DNA from: Deltaproteobacteria bacterium
Lineage (GTDB): Bacteria > Myxococcota_A > UBA9160 > UBA6930
Assembly: GCA_016875395.1 (NCBI GenBank)
Contig: VGRF01000009.1
Location: 62,001 to 126,000 of the forward strand
Direction: 5' to 3'
DNA length: 64,000 nucleotides
Shown: positions 9,169 through 20,870 of the stretch, one piece after another
Position numbering within the stretch: the stretch's first letter is position 1
How the letters are laid out: the number at the start of each line of letters is the position of its first letter
Notes under the pieces: generated by a model
Told to the model about the DNA's origin: nothing
The model's database searches: none
The model's input: the letters and a program-made list of their open reading frames with translations, nothing else
Position numbers and translations under genes: made by a program

Positions 9169-9239
9169 GCGGCCACGGTGGCACGAATCAGAGAATCGAG
9201 ACAAACAGTGGCGCGCGCCCTGCGCCTCGGAGGCTCCCC

Positions 9240-11524
9240 ATGCGCCGCGCTCTCGTGCTCGTCGCCGTTCTCCTCGTCGCCGTCGCCGCGTTCGTGCGCA
9301 TCGCCGGCTCCGGCGCACTGGGCGAGCGCTGGCACTCGGGCGACCCCGTGGCGCGGCCACGCGCTGCGGAGCGCGTGGCGGCGGAAGCGAGCGCGCAGTC
9401 GAGCGCGGCGGTGGCGGCAGGTGTCGCGGACGCGAAGCAGATCTTGTTCGGCGATCTGCACGTGCACACGACCTATTCGCCCGACGCGTTCATGATGGCG
9501 CTCTCGTCTTCGGGCGGTGACGGCGCGCATCCGGTCGACGACGCGTGCGACTTCGCCCGCTTCTGCTCGGCGCTCGACTTCTGGTCGATCAACGACCACG
9601 ACGTCGGCCTGACACCCTGGCAATGGGAGGAAACGATCGCGTCGATGCGCCAGTGCGATGCGGTGGGCGGCGGCGGCGGCGCACCGGACACCGTGGCGTT
9701 CCTCGGCTGGGAATGGACGCAGATCGGCAGCACGCCCGACAACCACTACGGCCACAAGAACGTGGTGATCCGCGGGCTCGGCGACGACGAGATTCCCGCG
9801 CGTCCCATCGCCGCGGCGCAGGTGCAGCTGCTCAGCGAGGACGAGGCCGATGCGGCGTTCAATCCGTGGGCGCTCGGCTTGTTAGGGCTGTTTCGGCCGG
9901 GCCAGGAGTCGTTCGACTTCATTCGCTTCTGGAACGAGCTGGACGTGGAGGCGTGCCCGGAGGGCGTGCCGGTGCGGGACTTGCCGAAGGACTGCCGCGA
10001 GTCGGTGAAGGACCCGGCGGGCCTGTTCGCGAAGCTCGACGAGTGGGGCTTCGACTCGATCGTGATCCCGCACGGCACGACCTGGGGCATGTACACGCCC
10101 TCGGGCTCGGCGTGGGACAAGCAGCGCGGCGCGCAGCACACCCGAAGCGCCAGACGCTGATCGAAGTGTTCTCGAGCCACGGCAACTCCGAGGAGTTCCG
10201 CGCCTTCCGCGAAGTCGAGATCGCGGCGGACGGCGCGAAGGCGTGCCCTGCGCCGGACGGCGCGTTCACGCCCTCGTGTTGGCGCGCGGGCGAGATCATC
10301 GCCGCGCGCTGCGCTGCCGCGGGCGAGAGCGCGGAGGAGTGTGCGAAGCGCGCCGAGGAGGCGCGCGCGAACTACGTCGCGGCGGATCTGACCGGCCACC
10401 TCACCGTTCCCGGCGCGAAGGTGGAGGACTGGCTCGACTCCGGGCAGTGCCCCGACTGCTTCCAGCCCGCGTTCAACTACCGCCCGCGCAGCTCGGTCCA
10501 GTACATCATGGCCCTGCGCGACTTCGAGAACCCCGCGCAGCCCGAGCGCTTCCACTTCGGCTTCATGGCGTCGAGCGACAACCACTCGGCGCGCCCCGGT
10601 ACGGGCTACAAGGAGATCGCGCGCAGCACGTTCACCGAGGCGCGCCTGCCGCTCGCCGCGAGCGAGCTGTTGGGTGGGGCGCGCAAGCCGGAAGATCCGA
10701 GCGCGCGCAGCGTTCCGTTCGACGCGACGAGCGGCGCGTACCAGTTCTTCGATCTGCGCGAGTCCGAGCGCTCGAGCTCGTTCTTCCTGAACGGCGGCCT
10801 GATCGCCGCGCACGCGAGCGGGCGCGACCGCGACGCGATCTGGGACTCGCTGCAGCGCCGCGAGGTCTACGGCACGAGCGGCCCGCGCATCTTGCTGTGG
10901 TTCGATCTCGTGAACGCGGGCGCCGAGGCTGCCGCGAGTGCGCCCATGGGCAGCTCGCTCGCGTTCGGCGCGGAGCCGCAGTTCCGCGTGCGCGCGGTCG
11001 GCTCGTTCGAGCAGAACCCGGGTTGCCCGGATGATTCGACCGAGGCATTAGGGACGGAGCAGCTCGCGCGCCTGTGCCGCGGCGAGTGTCATCACCCGAG
11101 CGAGAAGCGGCGGCGCATCACGCGCATCGAGGTCGTGCGCATCCGCCCGCAGAACGCTCCCGGCGAAGACGTCGCGCCGCTGATCGAGGATCCGTGGCGC
11201 GTGATCGCGTGCGAGCCGAGCGAGGCCGGCTGCGCCGCGACGTTTAGCGATCCCGAGTTCGTGGGCGCCGCGCGCGACACGCTCTACTACGTGCGCGCGA
11301 TCGAGGAGAAGAGTCTCGCCGTGAACGCCGACTTGCTGCGCTGCGAGCGCGACGGCTCGGGCAAGTGCGTGCGCGTGAAGCCGTGCATCGGCGTGAGCCC
11401 GGAGGACGAGTGCCTCGCCGAGACCGAAGAGCGCGCGTGGTCGTCGCCGATCTTCTTGGAGCACGCTCCGGCCGAAGGCGCAGCGGGCGGCGCGATCGCG
11501 CGCGCAGAAGGAGTCCAGCGATGA
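9240..11524 (+). pseudogene. DUF3604 domain protein, interrupted by a single-base frameshift
   Basis: The N-terminal frame (9240-10160) starts MRRALVLVAVLLVAVAAF, an uncleaved or cleaved signal anchor. It continues with GDLHVHTTYSPDA (PHP-like metal site of DUF3604), FWSINDHD, FLGWEWTQIG and IPHGTTWGMYTPSGSAWDKQ. The frame then fails near 10137-10142. The C-terminal part continues in the +2-shifted frame as KRQTLIEVFSSHGNSEEFR through SSDNHSARPGTGYKE to the stop at 11524. A missing G in the CAGCACACCCGAAG stretch would restore HDPKRQ. Full length would be about 760 residues, normal for DUF3604 proteins, which look like exported metal-dependent hydrolases of unknown substrate. The SnoaL gene overlaps its stop by ATGA. 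Confidence 0.8.
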
Positions 11525-11988
11525 ACGAGCGAAACCTACGCAACCTCGCGGATGAGCTGGAGATTCGCGCGCTCGTGGCGCGCTACGCCGACGCGGTGAA
11601 TCGCGTCGCCGCGGACGACTGGATCGCGACTTGGGCGGACGATGGCGAGTGGCGGCTGATGGGCCAGGTCGTGACGGGCCACGCGGCCCTCGTGCCGTTC
11701 TGGAAGAACGCGATGGGGATGTTTCGCTGGGTGATTCAGCTCGTGCACCAAGGCACGATCGCGCTGGACGGCGACCGCGCGACCGCGCGCTTCTACATCA
11801 GCGAAGTGGGCGAGCGCGCAGACGGCGCGCGCAGCTCGATGGTGGGCGTCTACAGCGACGAGTGCGTGCGCACGGCCGCGGGCTGGCGCTTCGCGCGCCG
11901 CAGCTTCGACGCGCTGTACTGGGGCACGCCCGATCTCGCGGGCAGCGTGTTCGGCTTCCCCGCGGACAAGAATCGTCCCACGCCCTGA
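11521..11988 (+). CDS. SnoaL-like / nuclear transport factor 2-fold protein
   Basis: A 155-residue protein with the SnoaL/NTF2 cone-shaped fold pattern: an N-terminal helix LADELEIRALVARYADAVNR, a DDWIATWADDGEW strand, and a C-terminal RTAAGWRFARRSF strand. Family members include polyketide cyclases, steroid isomerases and limonene hydrolases, and many act on small hydrophobic ligands. Its ATG overlaps the stop of the DUF3604 gene, so it is translationally coupled to it. The exact reaction is not predictable. Confidence 0.8.
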   Translation: MNERNLRNLADELEIRALVARYADAVNRVAADDWIATWADDGEWRLMGQVVTGHAALVPFWKNAMGMFRWVIQLVHQGTIALDGDRATARFYISEVGERADGARSSMVGVYSDECVRTAAGWRFARRSFDALYWGTPDLAGSVFGFPADKNRPTP

Positions 11989-11994
11989 GTCCCC

Positions 11995-12828
11995 TCAGCG
12001 GCGCGCGGCCCACTTCCGCGCGTCCTCGCTCGCGCTCCATTGCAGCGCGTTCGCGACGAGCGTGCGGAACGCGGGGTTCGCGTACGCGAGGGGCCCGTCG
12101 CCGAGTTCGATCGCGACCACCGGGCTCGCGCCGCACGCATTCGCCCACGCCACGAGATTGCTGCCGCGCGGGTGCGTCCAGCGCGCGCTCTCTTCGGGCG
12201 GCGCGAGCGGCGGCGACGTGAAGTTGCGCGCGTCGTAGTCGTAGTCGGCCCGTAACAACGGCGTGACGTCGCGCTCGAACGCGCTCGTCTTGAGATAGAT
12301 CTCGTCCGTGATCTCGAAGCCGGCGGCGTCGATGCCCGCGAGCACGGGATGCCCCGGCGTGGCGGGGCGCACGCGCACGGTCGCGTTGCGATCGGGCTCG
12401 CCCGCGCCGCCGCGGAAGCCGGAGCCCGGCACCTCCGCGTCGCCGAGCTTGCCCGCGCGCAGCATGAACGGCGTGCGCGAGAGCGCGCGCCAGAGCGGCC
12501 AGGCGGGCCACGCGACGAGCGCGTGGTTGAGCATCACCACGCCCGTGCCGCGCGCGACGAGCCGCTCGATCGCAGCGCGATACGACGCGCTCGGTTCCAC
12601 CCAATCGAGCGGTGCGCCTTCCATCGCGAGCCCCGGCAGCGCGATGCCCCACATGTCGTAGAAGAGCACCGCCGCGTAGCGAGCCGCTTCGTCGCTCGCG
12701 AGCACGATCTGCGCGGCGGGCTGCTCGACGAGGCACGCCTGCACGCCGGGCAGCGCCTCGACCATCGCCATGAAGGCGCTGCGGTCGTATGCGTGCCCGC
12801 CCGCGACGACGAGAACCGGAAGCGGCAT
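11995..12828 (-). CDS. ThuA-like (trehalose utilisation) domain protein
   Basis: A 277-residue protein with a class I glutamine amidotransferase-like fold of the ThuA type: an N-terminal VLVVAGGHAYDR, an AAVLFYDMWG strand, RGTGVVMLNHALVAWPAW (the position where related proteins hold the nucleophile elbow), and HPVLAGIDAAGFEITDEIY. ThuA proteins act in oxidation or uptake of trehalose and other sugars, but most members, including this one, have no assigned reaction. It converges on the SnoaL gene with only six bases between stops. Confidence 0.75.
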   Translation of the reverse strand: MPLPVLVVAGGHAYDRSAFMAMVEALPGVQACLVEQPAAQIVLASDEAARYAAVLFYDMWGIALPGLAMEGAPLDWVEPSASYRAAIERLVARGTGVVMLNHALVAWPAWPLWRALSRTPFMLRAGKLGDAEVPGSGFRGGAGEPDRNATVRVRPATPGHPVLAGIDAAGFEITDEIYLKTSAFERDVTPLLRADYDYDARNFTSPPLAPPEESARWTHPRGSNLVAWANACGASPVVAIELGDGPLAYANPAFRTLVANALQWSASEDARKWAARR

Positions 12829-12934
12829 TCGCGTGTCTCCTTGTTAGGGAGAGCGTGCCGCAGCGGCGCGGCGGTGCGCTCTCGCGCGCCTATGATGCGC
12901 GTTCTTCATCGCCGCGCGCATCCGAGGAGTCGCC

Positions 12935-13600
12935 GTGTCCGAGCTGCCGAGCCGCACCACTTCACCCGCCGAGTTCCTCGAGCAGTGGCTGCCGCGCGCG
13001 TTCGCAGAAGTAGGCCTCCCGCCCGGCAGCGAAGGCCTCGATGTCTCGCTCGGGCTCCTGCTCGAGGGCGAGGGCGGCGGCGAGTGGGTCGTGCGCATCG
13101 CCGGCGGCGCAGTCTCGGTGACGCACGGCTCGCGCGGCGAAACGCCGGTGACGTACGTGCAGCGCGTCGCGGATTGGCGCGCCGCAATCTGGGACGGTGC
13201 GGGCGGCGCGATCGGCGAGGGCGCCTCACGCTTCTTCCGCCCCGCGGCGCTGCGCGCGACACCCGAGACCGCGGCGCAGCAGATCGCGGCGGCGCCAACG
13301 CCGGCAGCGCTCGCCGAGCTCGCGAAGCTCGAGGGCGTGGTGCGCATGGAGGTGACCGGCGGCGCGAGTGGCGACTGGGCGGTCGCGTTCAAGCTCGGCC
13401 CCGGCGCGATTCCGAGCGAAGCTACCGCCACGCTGCGCATGACCGCGGACGACGCCGCCGAGCTCGCGAGTGGCGCGCTCGACCCGATGCAGGCGTTCCT
13501 CGGCGGCAAAGTCGAGGTGCTCGGCGACATGACGATCGTGCTGCAGATGCAGGCCGCGCAGATGATCGCCGCGGAGGCCGCCGCGGCGGCGCGAGGCTGA
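12935..13600 (+). CDS. SCP2 sterol-binding domain-like protein
   Basis: A 221-residue protein that begins at a GTG preceded by GAGGAGTCGCC. Residues about 120-215 fit the SCP-2 sterol-transfer fold. The helix-strand pattern ends with the hallmark LASGALDPMQAFLGGKVEVLGDMTIVLQMQ, where a Gly-Lys-hydrophobic motif follows the ADDAAELASG helix. The N-terminal half is a second, degenerate copy of similar size. SCP2 domains bind acyl-CoAs and sterols. With the acyl-CoA dehydrogenase pair nearby this would fit lipid or sterol metabolism, which is inference. Confidence 0.72.
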   Translation: MSELPSRTTSPAEFLEQWLPRAFAEVGLPPGSEGLDVSLGLLLEGEGGGEWVVRIAGGAVSVTHGSRGETPVTYVQRVADWRAAIWDGAGGAIGEGASRFFRPAALRATPETAAQQIAAAPTPAALAELAKLEGVVRMEVTGGASGDWAVAFKLGPGAIPSEATATLRMTADDAAELASGALDPMQAFLGGKVEVLGDMTIVLQMQAAQMIAAEAAAAARG

Positions 13601-13694
13601 CGGCGTGCGCGCGCACGCAGGCTGTCGCGACGTTATTTCGGCCGCGCGGGCCTAGCCCCACCGAGGGGCGGGCGCTAATCACTCGCGCCTCCGC

Positions 13695-13771
13695 GGGGTG
13701 GTAGTTCAATCGGTTAGAGCACCGGCCTGTCACGCCGGAAGTTGCGGGTTCGAGTCCCGTCCACCCCGCCA
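13695..13771 (+). tRNA. tRNA-Asp (anticodon GUC), CCA encoded
   Basis: A 77-nt cloverleaf. Acceptor arms GGGGTGG (13695-13701) and CCACCCC pair perfectly, followed by discriminator G and a genomically encoded CCA at 13769-13771. The anticodon stem is CCGGC/GCCGG around CT-GTC-AC, giving anticodon GTC. The T arm is GCGGG-TTCGAGT-CCCGT. All conserved positions are intact. Confidence 0.97.
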
Positions 13772-14254
13772 GCTCGCCCTGATGAATCGCCGCGTTGCAA
13801 AGGCGATGTCGCTCGGGGTCCAAACGGAGTCCGAGTCCGCTTGCGTCGCGATCTGCCCGCGCGATCGCGTCGATGCGGGTCTCGTTGCTGCGAACGCAGC
13901 ACGCCGGAACAGTTCCACCAACCGGTGTCACCTCGGCGAGCCGCGCGAGCGCCCCGTGCTCTTGCGATCGCGCTGGCCGAGCGCGCTGAACTCGCACGCG
14001 AACGCTCGCCCGCTGCGCGACGCGGTCGCACGCTTCGCGCAGCGGACTCGAGAGCCAGCGATTGGAGTCGCGTCGCCCGGTCGGGACGAAGAGCGGCGCA
14101 CCTGTTAGGGCGCTCGCGCTTCGCGGCCGCTCGCAGCGCGCCGGCAACTCTCCGGCACGCAACTCGCTGCGTTCGCTCGCTCCCGTGGGGCATTCCTCTA
14201 GTCGTGGATTTTGGTGACGAAGAGCACTGGGACTACGGCGCGGAAGCGCCCACT
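13772..14254. other. intergenic stretch without a supported gene
   Basis: About 480 bases after tRNA-Asp. Open frames here either run antisense through the tRNA or lack any ribosome-binding site and family resemblance. Composition is as high in G+C as in the genes. No promoter, terminator or repeat stands out except the tandem duplication at its end. Confidence 0.5.
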
Positions 14255-14286
14255 TAGGAGCTCACCATGCTAGGAGCTCACCATGC
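14255..14286 (+). repeat. tandem 16-bp duplication spanning a ribosome-binding site and start codon
   Basis: The 16-base unit TAGGAGCTCACCATGC occurs twice head to tail (14255-14270 and 14271-14286). Each copy contains an AGGAG-like Shine-Dalgarno and an ATG (14267 and 14283). Sixteen is not a multiple of three, so the two ATGs lie in different frames. The duplication sits directly before the broken PEP-CTERM-like gene. Confidence 0.9.
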
Positions 14287-15000
14287 GGTCCCGATTCGCT
14301 GCGCTCGGATTTGGCGTCCGAGCCCAGCTTCGCCGTCTCGATCGGGGCGTCCGCCTTCAGTGGCGCCCAGACCGTCGAGCACTTCGAGGGTCTCGTGGTC
14401 GGCCCGAACGTCGGCGCGACGGCGTTCGCGAACATCGTGTCGCCCGGCATCAGCGGCGCCTACGCGTTCGCCTCGGGCGCGATCCTGAATGGCGTGAACC
14501 CGGGTCTGTTCGCGAACGGCGCCTTCGTGCACAACACGGCGATCGCTGGCGCGGTGAACGCCTGGGGCGCGAACGGCAGCGTCAGCGCGGCGAGCCAGGT
14601 GCCCGACGCGTGGGGCATTCTTTCGAGCTCTTACCTCGGCGCCTTCGACAACGTCGGCGCCGGCAGTGCAATCCTCGACATCTCGTTCTCGCAGGACATG
14701 GCGCGCGTCGGCGCGTTCGTGGCGGGCGCGGCGGGCACCAGCATCACGCTCGAGGCGTACGACGCGGTCGGCACGCTGCTCGAGTCGATGACGATCGCGT
14801 CGCCGAGCGTCGCGGCCTGGGCGAACAGCTTCGTCGGCCTCGAGCGCAGCGAGGGCATCCGCCGCGTGGTGTTCCGTGGCGCCGACTTCGGCATCGACGG
14901 CCTCGCCTTCGAGGCCGCGCCGGCGGTGGACGAGCCCTCGGTGGCGCTGCTCGCCGGCGAGGGCGCGCTGGCCTCTGGACGATGGGCGGCCGCGAGCGCG
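14283..15000 (+). pseudogene. remnant of a secreted PEP-CTERM-like protein
   Basis: From the ATG at 14283 a signal-peptide-like start ([11 protein letters not shown]) runs only a few residues before the meaningful reading moves to another frame near 14311. There it continues as [26 protein letters not shown], then [18 protein letters not shown], and finally [18 protein letters not shown] and DEPSVALL. The order (cleaved start, beta-rich body, FGIDGL-type strand, Glu-Pro-Ser tail) matches many PEP-CTERM surface proteins. The hydrophobic helix and arginine tip of the sorting signal are missing or frame-shifted ([11 protein letters not shown]), and the signal peptide is truncated. It is probably a decaying gene. 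An unrecognised intact protein starting at the TTG at 14311 is less likely. Confidence 0.55.
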
Positions 15001-15143
15001 CGACCGCGCGCGCCCGCCGGTCGGCGTAGCGCTCAGCGCAGCGCGCGCGGACGGCGCGGTGATGCGAGGCCTCGCCGCGCCGCTCGATCTCACCGCGAGC
15101 GGCGCTGCTGCAGGTCACCGAGGCTCGCGCATCGGTCGCTCGC

Positions 15144-17491
<2,348 letters not shown>

Positions 17492-18424
17492 ATGAAGCTC
17501 GACGCTCACGCCTTCTCGCTGCGCCAGCTCCAGTACGCCGTCGCGGTGGCGGACGCGCTCTCGTTCCGGCGCGCCGCCGAGCGCTGCCACGTCTCGCAGC
17601 CCGCGCTCTCGGCGCAGCTCGCGCTGCTCGAGGGCGCGCTCGGCGTGCGCCTGTTCGAGCGCGACCGCCGGCACGTCGTGCTCACGCCGGCGGGCACGCT
17701 CGTGGTGGAACGCGCGCGGGCGCTGCTGCGCGACGCCGACGATCTCGTCGGTCTCGCCACGCGCGCCGGCGACCCCCTCGCCGGAACGTTGCGCGTCGGC
17801 GTGATCCCGACGCTCTCCCCGTACCTGCTGCCCGAGATCGCGCCCGCGCTGCGCGCGCGCTTCCCGCGCCTCACGTTGCTGTGGAGCGAGGACAAGACCG
17901 CGAGCCTCGTGGCCCAGCTCGATCGCGGCGACCTCGATGCGGCGCTGCTCGCGCGCGAGGCGGCGCTCGGCGACGTCGAGGGAGAGCCGATCGCGCGCGA
18001 TGCGTTCCTGCTCGCGCTGCCGCCGCGGCACCCGCTCGCGACCGCGCGGGAGCCGCTCACGCCGAAGGCGCTGCGCGACGAGCCGGTGCTGCTGCTAGAC
18101 GACGGCCACTGCTTCCGCGACCAGGCGCTCTCGTTCTGCGAGCGCGCGCGTGCGCAGGAGCTCGAGTTCCGCGCGACGAGCCTCTCGACCCTATCGCAGA
18201 TGGTGGCGAGCGGAGCGGGCGTGACGTTGCTGCCCGAAGTCGCTGCGCGCAGCGAGGCCGCGCGCGCCAAGCTGAAGCTGCGCCGCTTCGCCGCTCCCGA
18301 GCCGGGGCGCACCGTGGCGCTCGTGTGGCGCAAGCGTTCCGCGCTCGCGCCGTCGCTGCGCAAGGTCGCCGAAGTGCTACGCGCGGCGTATCCGGCGAAG
18401 GCGCTCGGCAAACGTCCGCGCTGA
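17492..18424 (+). CDS. oxyR: hydrogen peroxide-sensing LysR-type regulator OxyR
   Basis: A 310-residue LysR-family protein. The winged helix-turn-helix is at residues 8-67 (FRRAAERCHVSQPALSAQLA). The regulatory domain holds the peroxide-sensing pair Cys207 and Cys216 in LDDGHCFRDQALSFC, nine residues apart as in E. coli Cys199/Cys208. Oxidation to a disulfide switches the tetramer to an activator of katG and similar genes. It is transcribed away from katG. No Shine-Dalgarno is visible because the palindromic operator runs right up to the ATG, so translation may be leaderless or weak. The peroxide-sensor identity rests on the two cysteines and on the katG neighbour. Confidence 0.95.
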   Translation: MKLDAHAFSLRQLQYAVAVADALSFRRAAERCHVSQPALSAQLALLEGALGVRLFERDRRHVVLTPAGTLVVERARALLRDADDLVGLATRAGDPLAGTLRVGVIPTLSPYLLPEIAPALRARFPRLTLLWSEDKTASLVAQLDRGDLDAALLAREAALGDVEGEPIARDAFLLALPPRHPLATAREPLTPKALRDEPVLLLDDGHCFRDQALSFCERARAQELEFRATSLSTLSQMVASGAGVTLLPEVAARSEAARAKLKLRRFAAPEPGRTVALVWRKRSALAPSLRKVAEVLRAAYPAKALGKRPR

Positions 18425-18450
18425 AACGCTTCGGCCCCCGTCGCCGCGCG

Positions 18451-18885
18451 CTATCGGCCCTGCATGCGCTGAGAGAAGTCCCAGTGCGTCGCACGCACGG
18501 CCGTGAGTGCGAGCGCGACCTCCGGCTCGTCGCGCGAGAGCAGCCAGCGCGAGAACGGCGTCGGAGCTTCGCCGAGGTAGCGGGACGCGAGTCGCCCCAA
18601 CAACTCCTTGCCGCGCTCGGGCACGACCCGCGCGAGCGCGCGCCCGCGCACGCCGCGGTACGGCACTTCGTTCGTCGAGACCTCGAAGCCGCAGCGCGGC
18701 TCGCGCGCGAGCCACGCGGCCGCCTGCGCGCGTGCCGGCGTCGCGCACCACAGCGTGTCGCCCTCGCGCAGGAACCAGAGCGAGACGAGCGCGGGCCAGC
18801 CGGCGGCATCGGTGCACGCGATGCGCACCGGCACGCATGCGGCATCCAGTAACTCACGCGCCGCGGGTGAAAGCTGCTCGCTCAC
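18451..18885 (-). CDS. pyridoxamine 5'-phosphate oxidase-like FMN-binding split barrel protein
   Basis: A 144-residue protein starting at a GTG that overlaps the stop of the FAD oxidoreductase gene (GTGA). It begins SEQLSPAARELLDAACVPVRIACTDAAGWPALVSLWFL, the usual strand order of the PPOX/flavin-reductase split barrel, with a GDTLWCATPARAQAAAWL strand-helix after it. Such proteins bind FMN, F420 or haem. It ends an inferred three-gene minus-strand operon reading out of CarH-type site A. Substrate unknown. Confidence 0.72.
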   Translation of the reverse strand: MSEQLSPAARELLDAACVPVRIACTDAAGWPALVSLWFLREGDTLWCATPARAQAAAWLAREPRCGFEVSTNEVPYRGVRGRALARVVPERGKELLGRLASRYLGEAPTPFSRWLLSRDEPEVALALTAVRATHWDFSQRMQGR

Positions 18886-20174
18886 GGCGCGGCGCGCCGG
18901 CGCGGGAACAGCGCAGCGGGTTCGCGCGCGAGACCGAGCGCAGTGCAGACCGCCTCCGCCGCGCGCCGCCCCGAGCGGAGCGCCCCGTGCAGCGAACCCA
19001 TGTCGCGGTGATCGCCGCACGCGAACAGCCGCGGCCCGAAGCGCACCTCGCGCTCGACCGGCTGCAGCGCGCCCACGAGTTGTTGGGGGAGCGCATGTGC
19101 GATGCGGTCGACGCGCAACAGACGCCACGCATCCACTTCCACACCGAACCACCCGCGCAGCTGCGCGCACGCGTCGCGCGCGAGCTCCGCGTCGCTCGCG
19201 CTCGGCACGCCGATCACGCTCGCCGAGACGAGCGCGCTGCCCGCGGGCGCGTAGCTCGGCGCCACCGCGCTCGGCACGCACACGTGATTCACCGGGCCGC
19301 TGCCCTCGGCGTCGAGCACGAGCAGCGGCGCGCCCACGGGGTCGCGCTCCGCCGCGAACGAGAGGCACGTCGTCGCGTTGTGGCGCAGCGCGGGCAGGGT
19401 GGGCAGGAAGCTCCGCGCGCTCTCGCCGTCGGTGGCGATCACCACCGCGCTCGTCTCGAAGCGCTCGCCCGCGACGCGCACGCCGCCCGACTCGATCGAC
19501 TCGACCGGCGCGTTCACGCGAATCGCGCCATCGGGAAGCCGCGCCGCAAGCTGCCGCGGGATCGCCTCCATGCCCTCGGCGGGAAGCGTCGCTTCGCCGA
19601 GCGCGAAGTGGCGAAACGCGAACTCGAGAAAGCGGCTCGAGCTCGCGAGGTCGCGCTCGAGGAACACGCCCGCGAAGAACGGGCGGAAGAAGTGCTCGAT
19701 CGCGCGCTCCGAGAAGCCGCGCGCGCGCAGGCGCTGGAGCGCGCTCTGCTCGGGGCGCTCGTAAAGCGCTTCGAGCGAGCCGCGCGTCGTGTGCTGGCGG
19801 AGCGCGCCGACGCGCAGCTGGTCGGCGAGCGGCATCACGGGCGAGCCGAACAGGCGCGTCAGCTCGCGCGGGTGCCGCAGCGGATCGATCACGTCGGCGA
19901 ACGCGCCGCCGACTCTCACGCGCGCGCCCGGTAGAAACGCGCCGAGCTTCAGCGCAGGGAGATCGACCAGCGCCTGCACTTCGGGATAAGCGGTCGACAA
20001 CACCTGAAAGCCGCGATCGATCTGGAAGCCGTCGACGCGGTCCGTGCGCACGCGCCCGCCCACGCGATCGGACGCCTCGAACACGCGCACCGCCGCGCCG
20101 GCTTCGTACAGGTGCAGCGCGCACGCGAGCCCCGCCACGCCGCCGCCCACGATCGCCACCGGTGCGGCGTTCAT
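18882..20174 (-). CDS. FAD-dependent amine oxidase-type oxidoreductase
   Basis: A 430-residue flavoprotein of the amine oxidase/protoporphyrinogen oxidase/phytoene desaturase superfamily. The N-terminal dinucleotide fold GGGVAGLACALHLYEAG is followed by FEASDRVGGRVRTD, and a C-terminal FACGDHRDMGSLHGALRSGRRAA segment makes the final FAD contacts. It could act on a porphyrin, polyene or amine; the sequence does not tell. It overlaps the PPOX-like gene and follows the small membrane protein by 24 bases, so it belongs to the leftward operon of site A. Related FAD oxidases are known members of LitR light regulons. Confidence 0.82.
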   Translation of the reverse strand: MNAAPVAIVGGGVAGLACALHLYEAGAAVRVFEASDRVGGRVRTDRVDGFQIDRGFQVLSTAYPEVQALVDLPALKLGAFLPGARVRVGGAFADVIDPLRHPRELTRLFGSPVMPLADQLRVGALRQHTTRGSLEALYERPEQSALQRLRARGFSERAIEHFFRPFFAGVFLERDLASSSRFLEFAFRHFALGEATLPAEGMEAIPRQLAARLPDGAIRVNAPVESIESGGVRVAGERFETSAVVIATDGESARSFLPTLPALRHNATTCLSFAAERDPVGAPLLVLDAEGSGPVNHVCVPSAVAPSYAPAGSALVSASVIGVPSASDAELARDACAQLRGWFGVEVDAWRLLRVDRIAHALPQQLVGALQPVEREVRFGPRLFACGDHRDMGSLHGALRSGRRAAEAVCTALGLAREPAALFPRRRAAP

Positions 20175-20198
20175 CGCACGTCGTCAGTCATTGGGCCC

Positions 20199-20690
20199 TC
20201 ACTTCCAGAGCAGCGGCCACACGATCGCGTCGAGCAGCACCGTCTGCACGCTGAACGCCGCGGCGCCGAGCGGCGCAGCGATTCGCCACGCGCCCGGCAG
20301 CATCGCGCTGCGCGTGGTGGCGAGCAGCGCGAGCGAGCCCGCTGCGACGAGCCAGAGATCGAGCACCACGAGCGCGAACGGAATCGCGCCGTCGAGGTGC
20401 CACTTCGTGAGCGGCAACCACAGAATCGAGCCCGCGAGCACTGCCGCGAACATCGCGAGGAGGCGCGGCGCGCTCGCTGCGTGCAGGAAGAGCGCCGGCG
20501 CGAACACGAAGTAGCCCGCGGCCGCGACGAACATCCACGCCGTGTAGACACCCCGCAGCCCAGGCGGGACGCCGCCCCACATCGCGGCGACCGCATCTGG
20601 CCAGAACGCGAAGCCGTAGACGTAGGAGCCGAGCACGGCGGGGCCGAGCGCGAGCTGAAGCAGGAGGAAGCGGCGTTGGTCGCGGGACAT
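20199..20690 (-). CDS. small multi-pass membrane protein of unknown function
   Basis: A 163-residue hydrophobic protein with about five predicted membrane spans (for example FLLLQLALGPAVLGSYVYGF, VYTAWMFVAAAGYFVFAPALF and LLAMFAAVLAGSILWLPL). The start at 20690 gives MSRDQRRFLLLQ. An in-frame ATG seven codons upstream is also possible. It is the first gene of the leftward unit from CarH-type site A, 91 bases from the palindrome. No family is recognised. Confidence 0.65.
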   Translation of the reverse strand: MSRDQRRFLLLQLALGPAVLGSYVYGFAFWPDAVAAMWGGVPPGLRGVYTAWMFVAAAGYFVFAPALFLHAASAPRLLAMFAAVLAGSILWLPLTKWHLDGAIPFALVVLDLWLVAAGSLALLATTRSAMLPGAWRIAAPLGAAAFSVQTVLLDAIVWPLLWK

Positions 20691-20780
20691 CACGTGACTA
20701 TGCCCTGACAATTCGCGCTGCCTAGCTGCCGCGCGAGTGGTTTCGGGGAGCGCCAGATCACCCAGTTGAAGTCTCAGTTT

Positions 20781-20801
20781 TGTCTAGATTTAATCTTGAC
20801 A
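20781..20801. promoter_or_regulatory. candidate CarH/LitR operator A
   Basis: A 21-bp near-perfect palindrome with half-sites TGTCTAGAT (20781-20789) and ATCTTGACA (20793-20801) around TTA. It lies in the divergent gap between the leftward membrane-protein operon and the rightward DUF6134-photolyase operon, in an AT-rich patch unlike its surroundings. The rightward TTGACA (20796-20801) may double as a -35 element. It shares its layout with sites B, C and D. Confidence 0.75.
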
Positions 20802-20870
20802 TCCGTTGCGCTTCGAAGCAACCTCATTTTTCGGAAGGGACGAGCTCGTCCCCTCCTGGAGGTGCCCGCG

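Noticed and set aside
9045-9239. An earlier start for the DUF3604 gene
   Set aside because: It overlaps the start of the divergent MATE gene and adds an arginine-rich stretch before a clear signal peptide at 9240.
13422-14162. A long minus-strand ORF across tRNA-Asp encoding WTGLEPATSGVTGRCSNRL
   Set aside because: This peptide is the antisense of a tRNA gene, a well-known spurious ORF product. No ribosome-binding site or family supports it.
20805-20822. GTTGC...GCAAC inverted repeat around TTCGAA next to operator A
   Set aside because: Short and imperfect, with no counterpart at sites B, C or D. It could be a leader hairpin but nothing supports a function.
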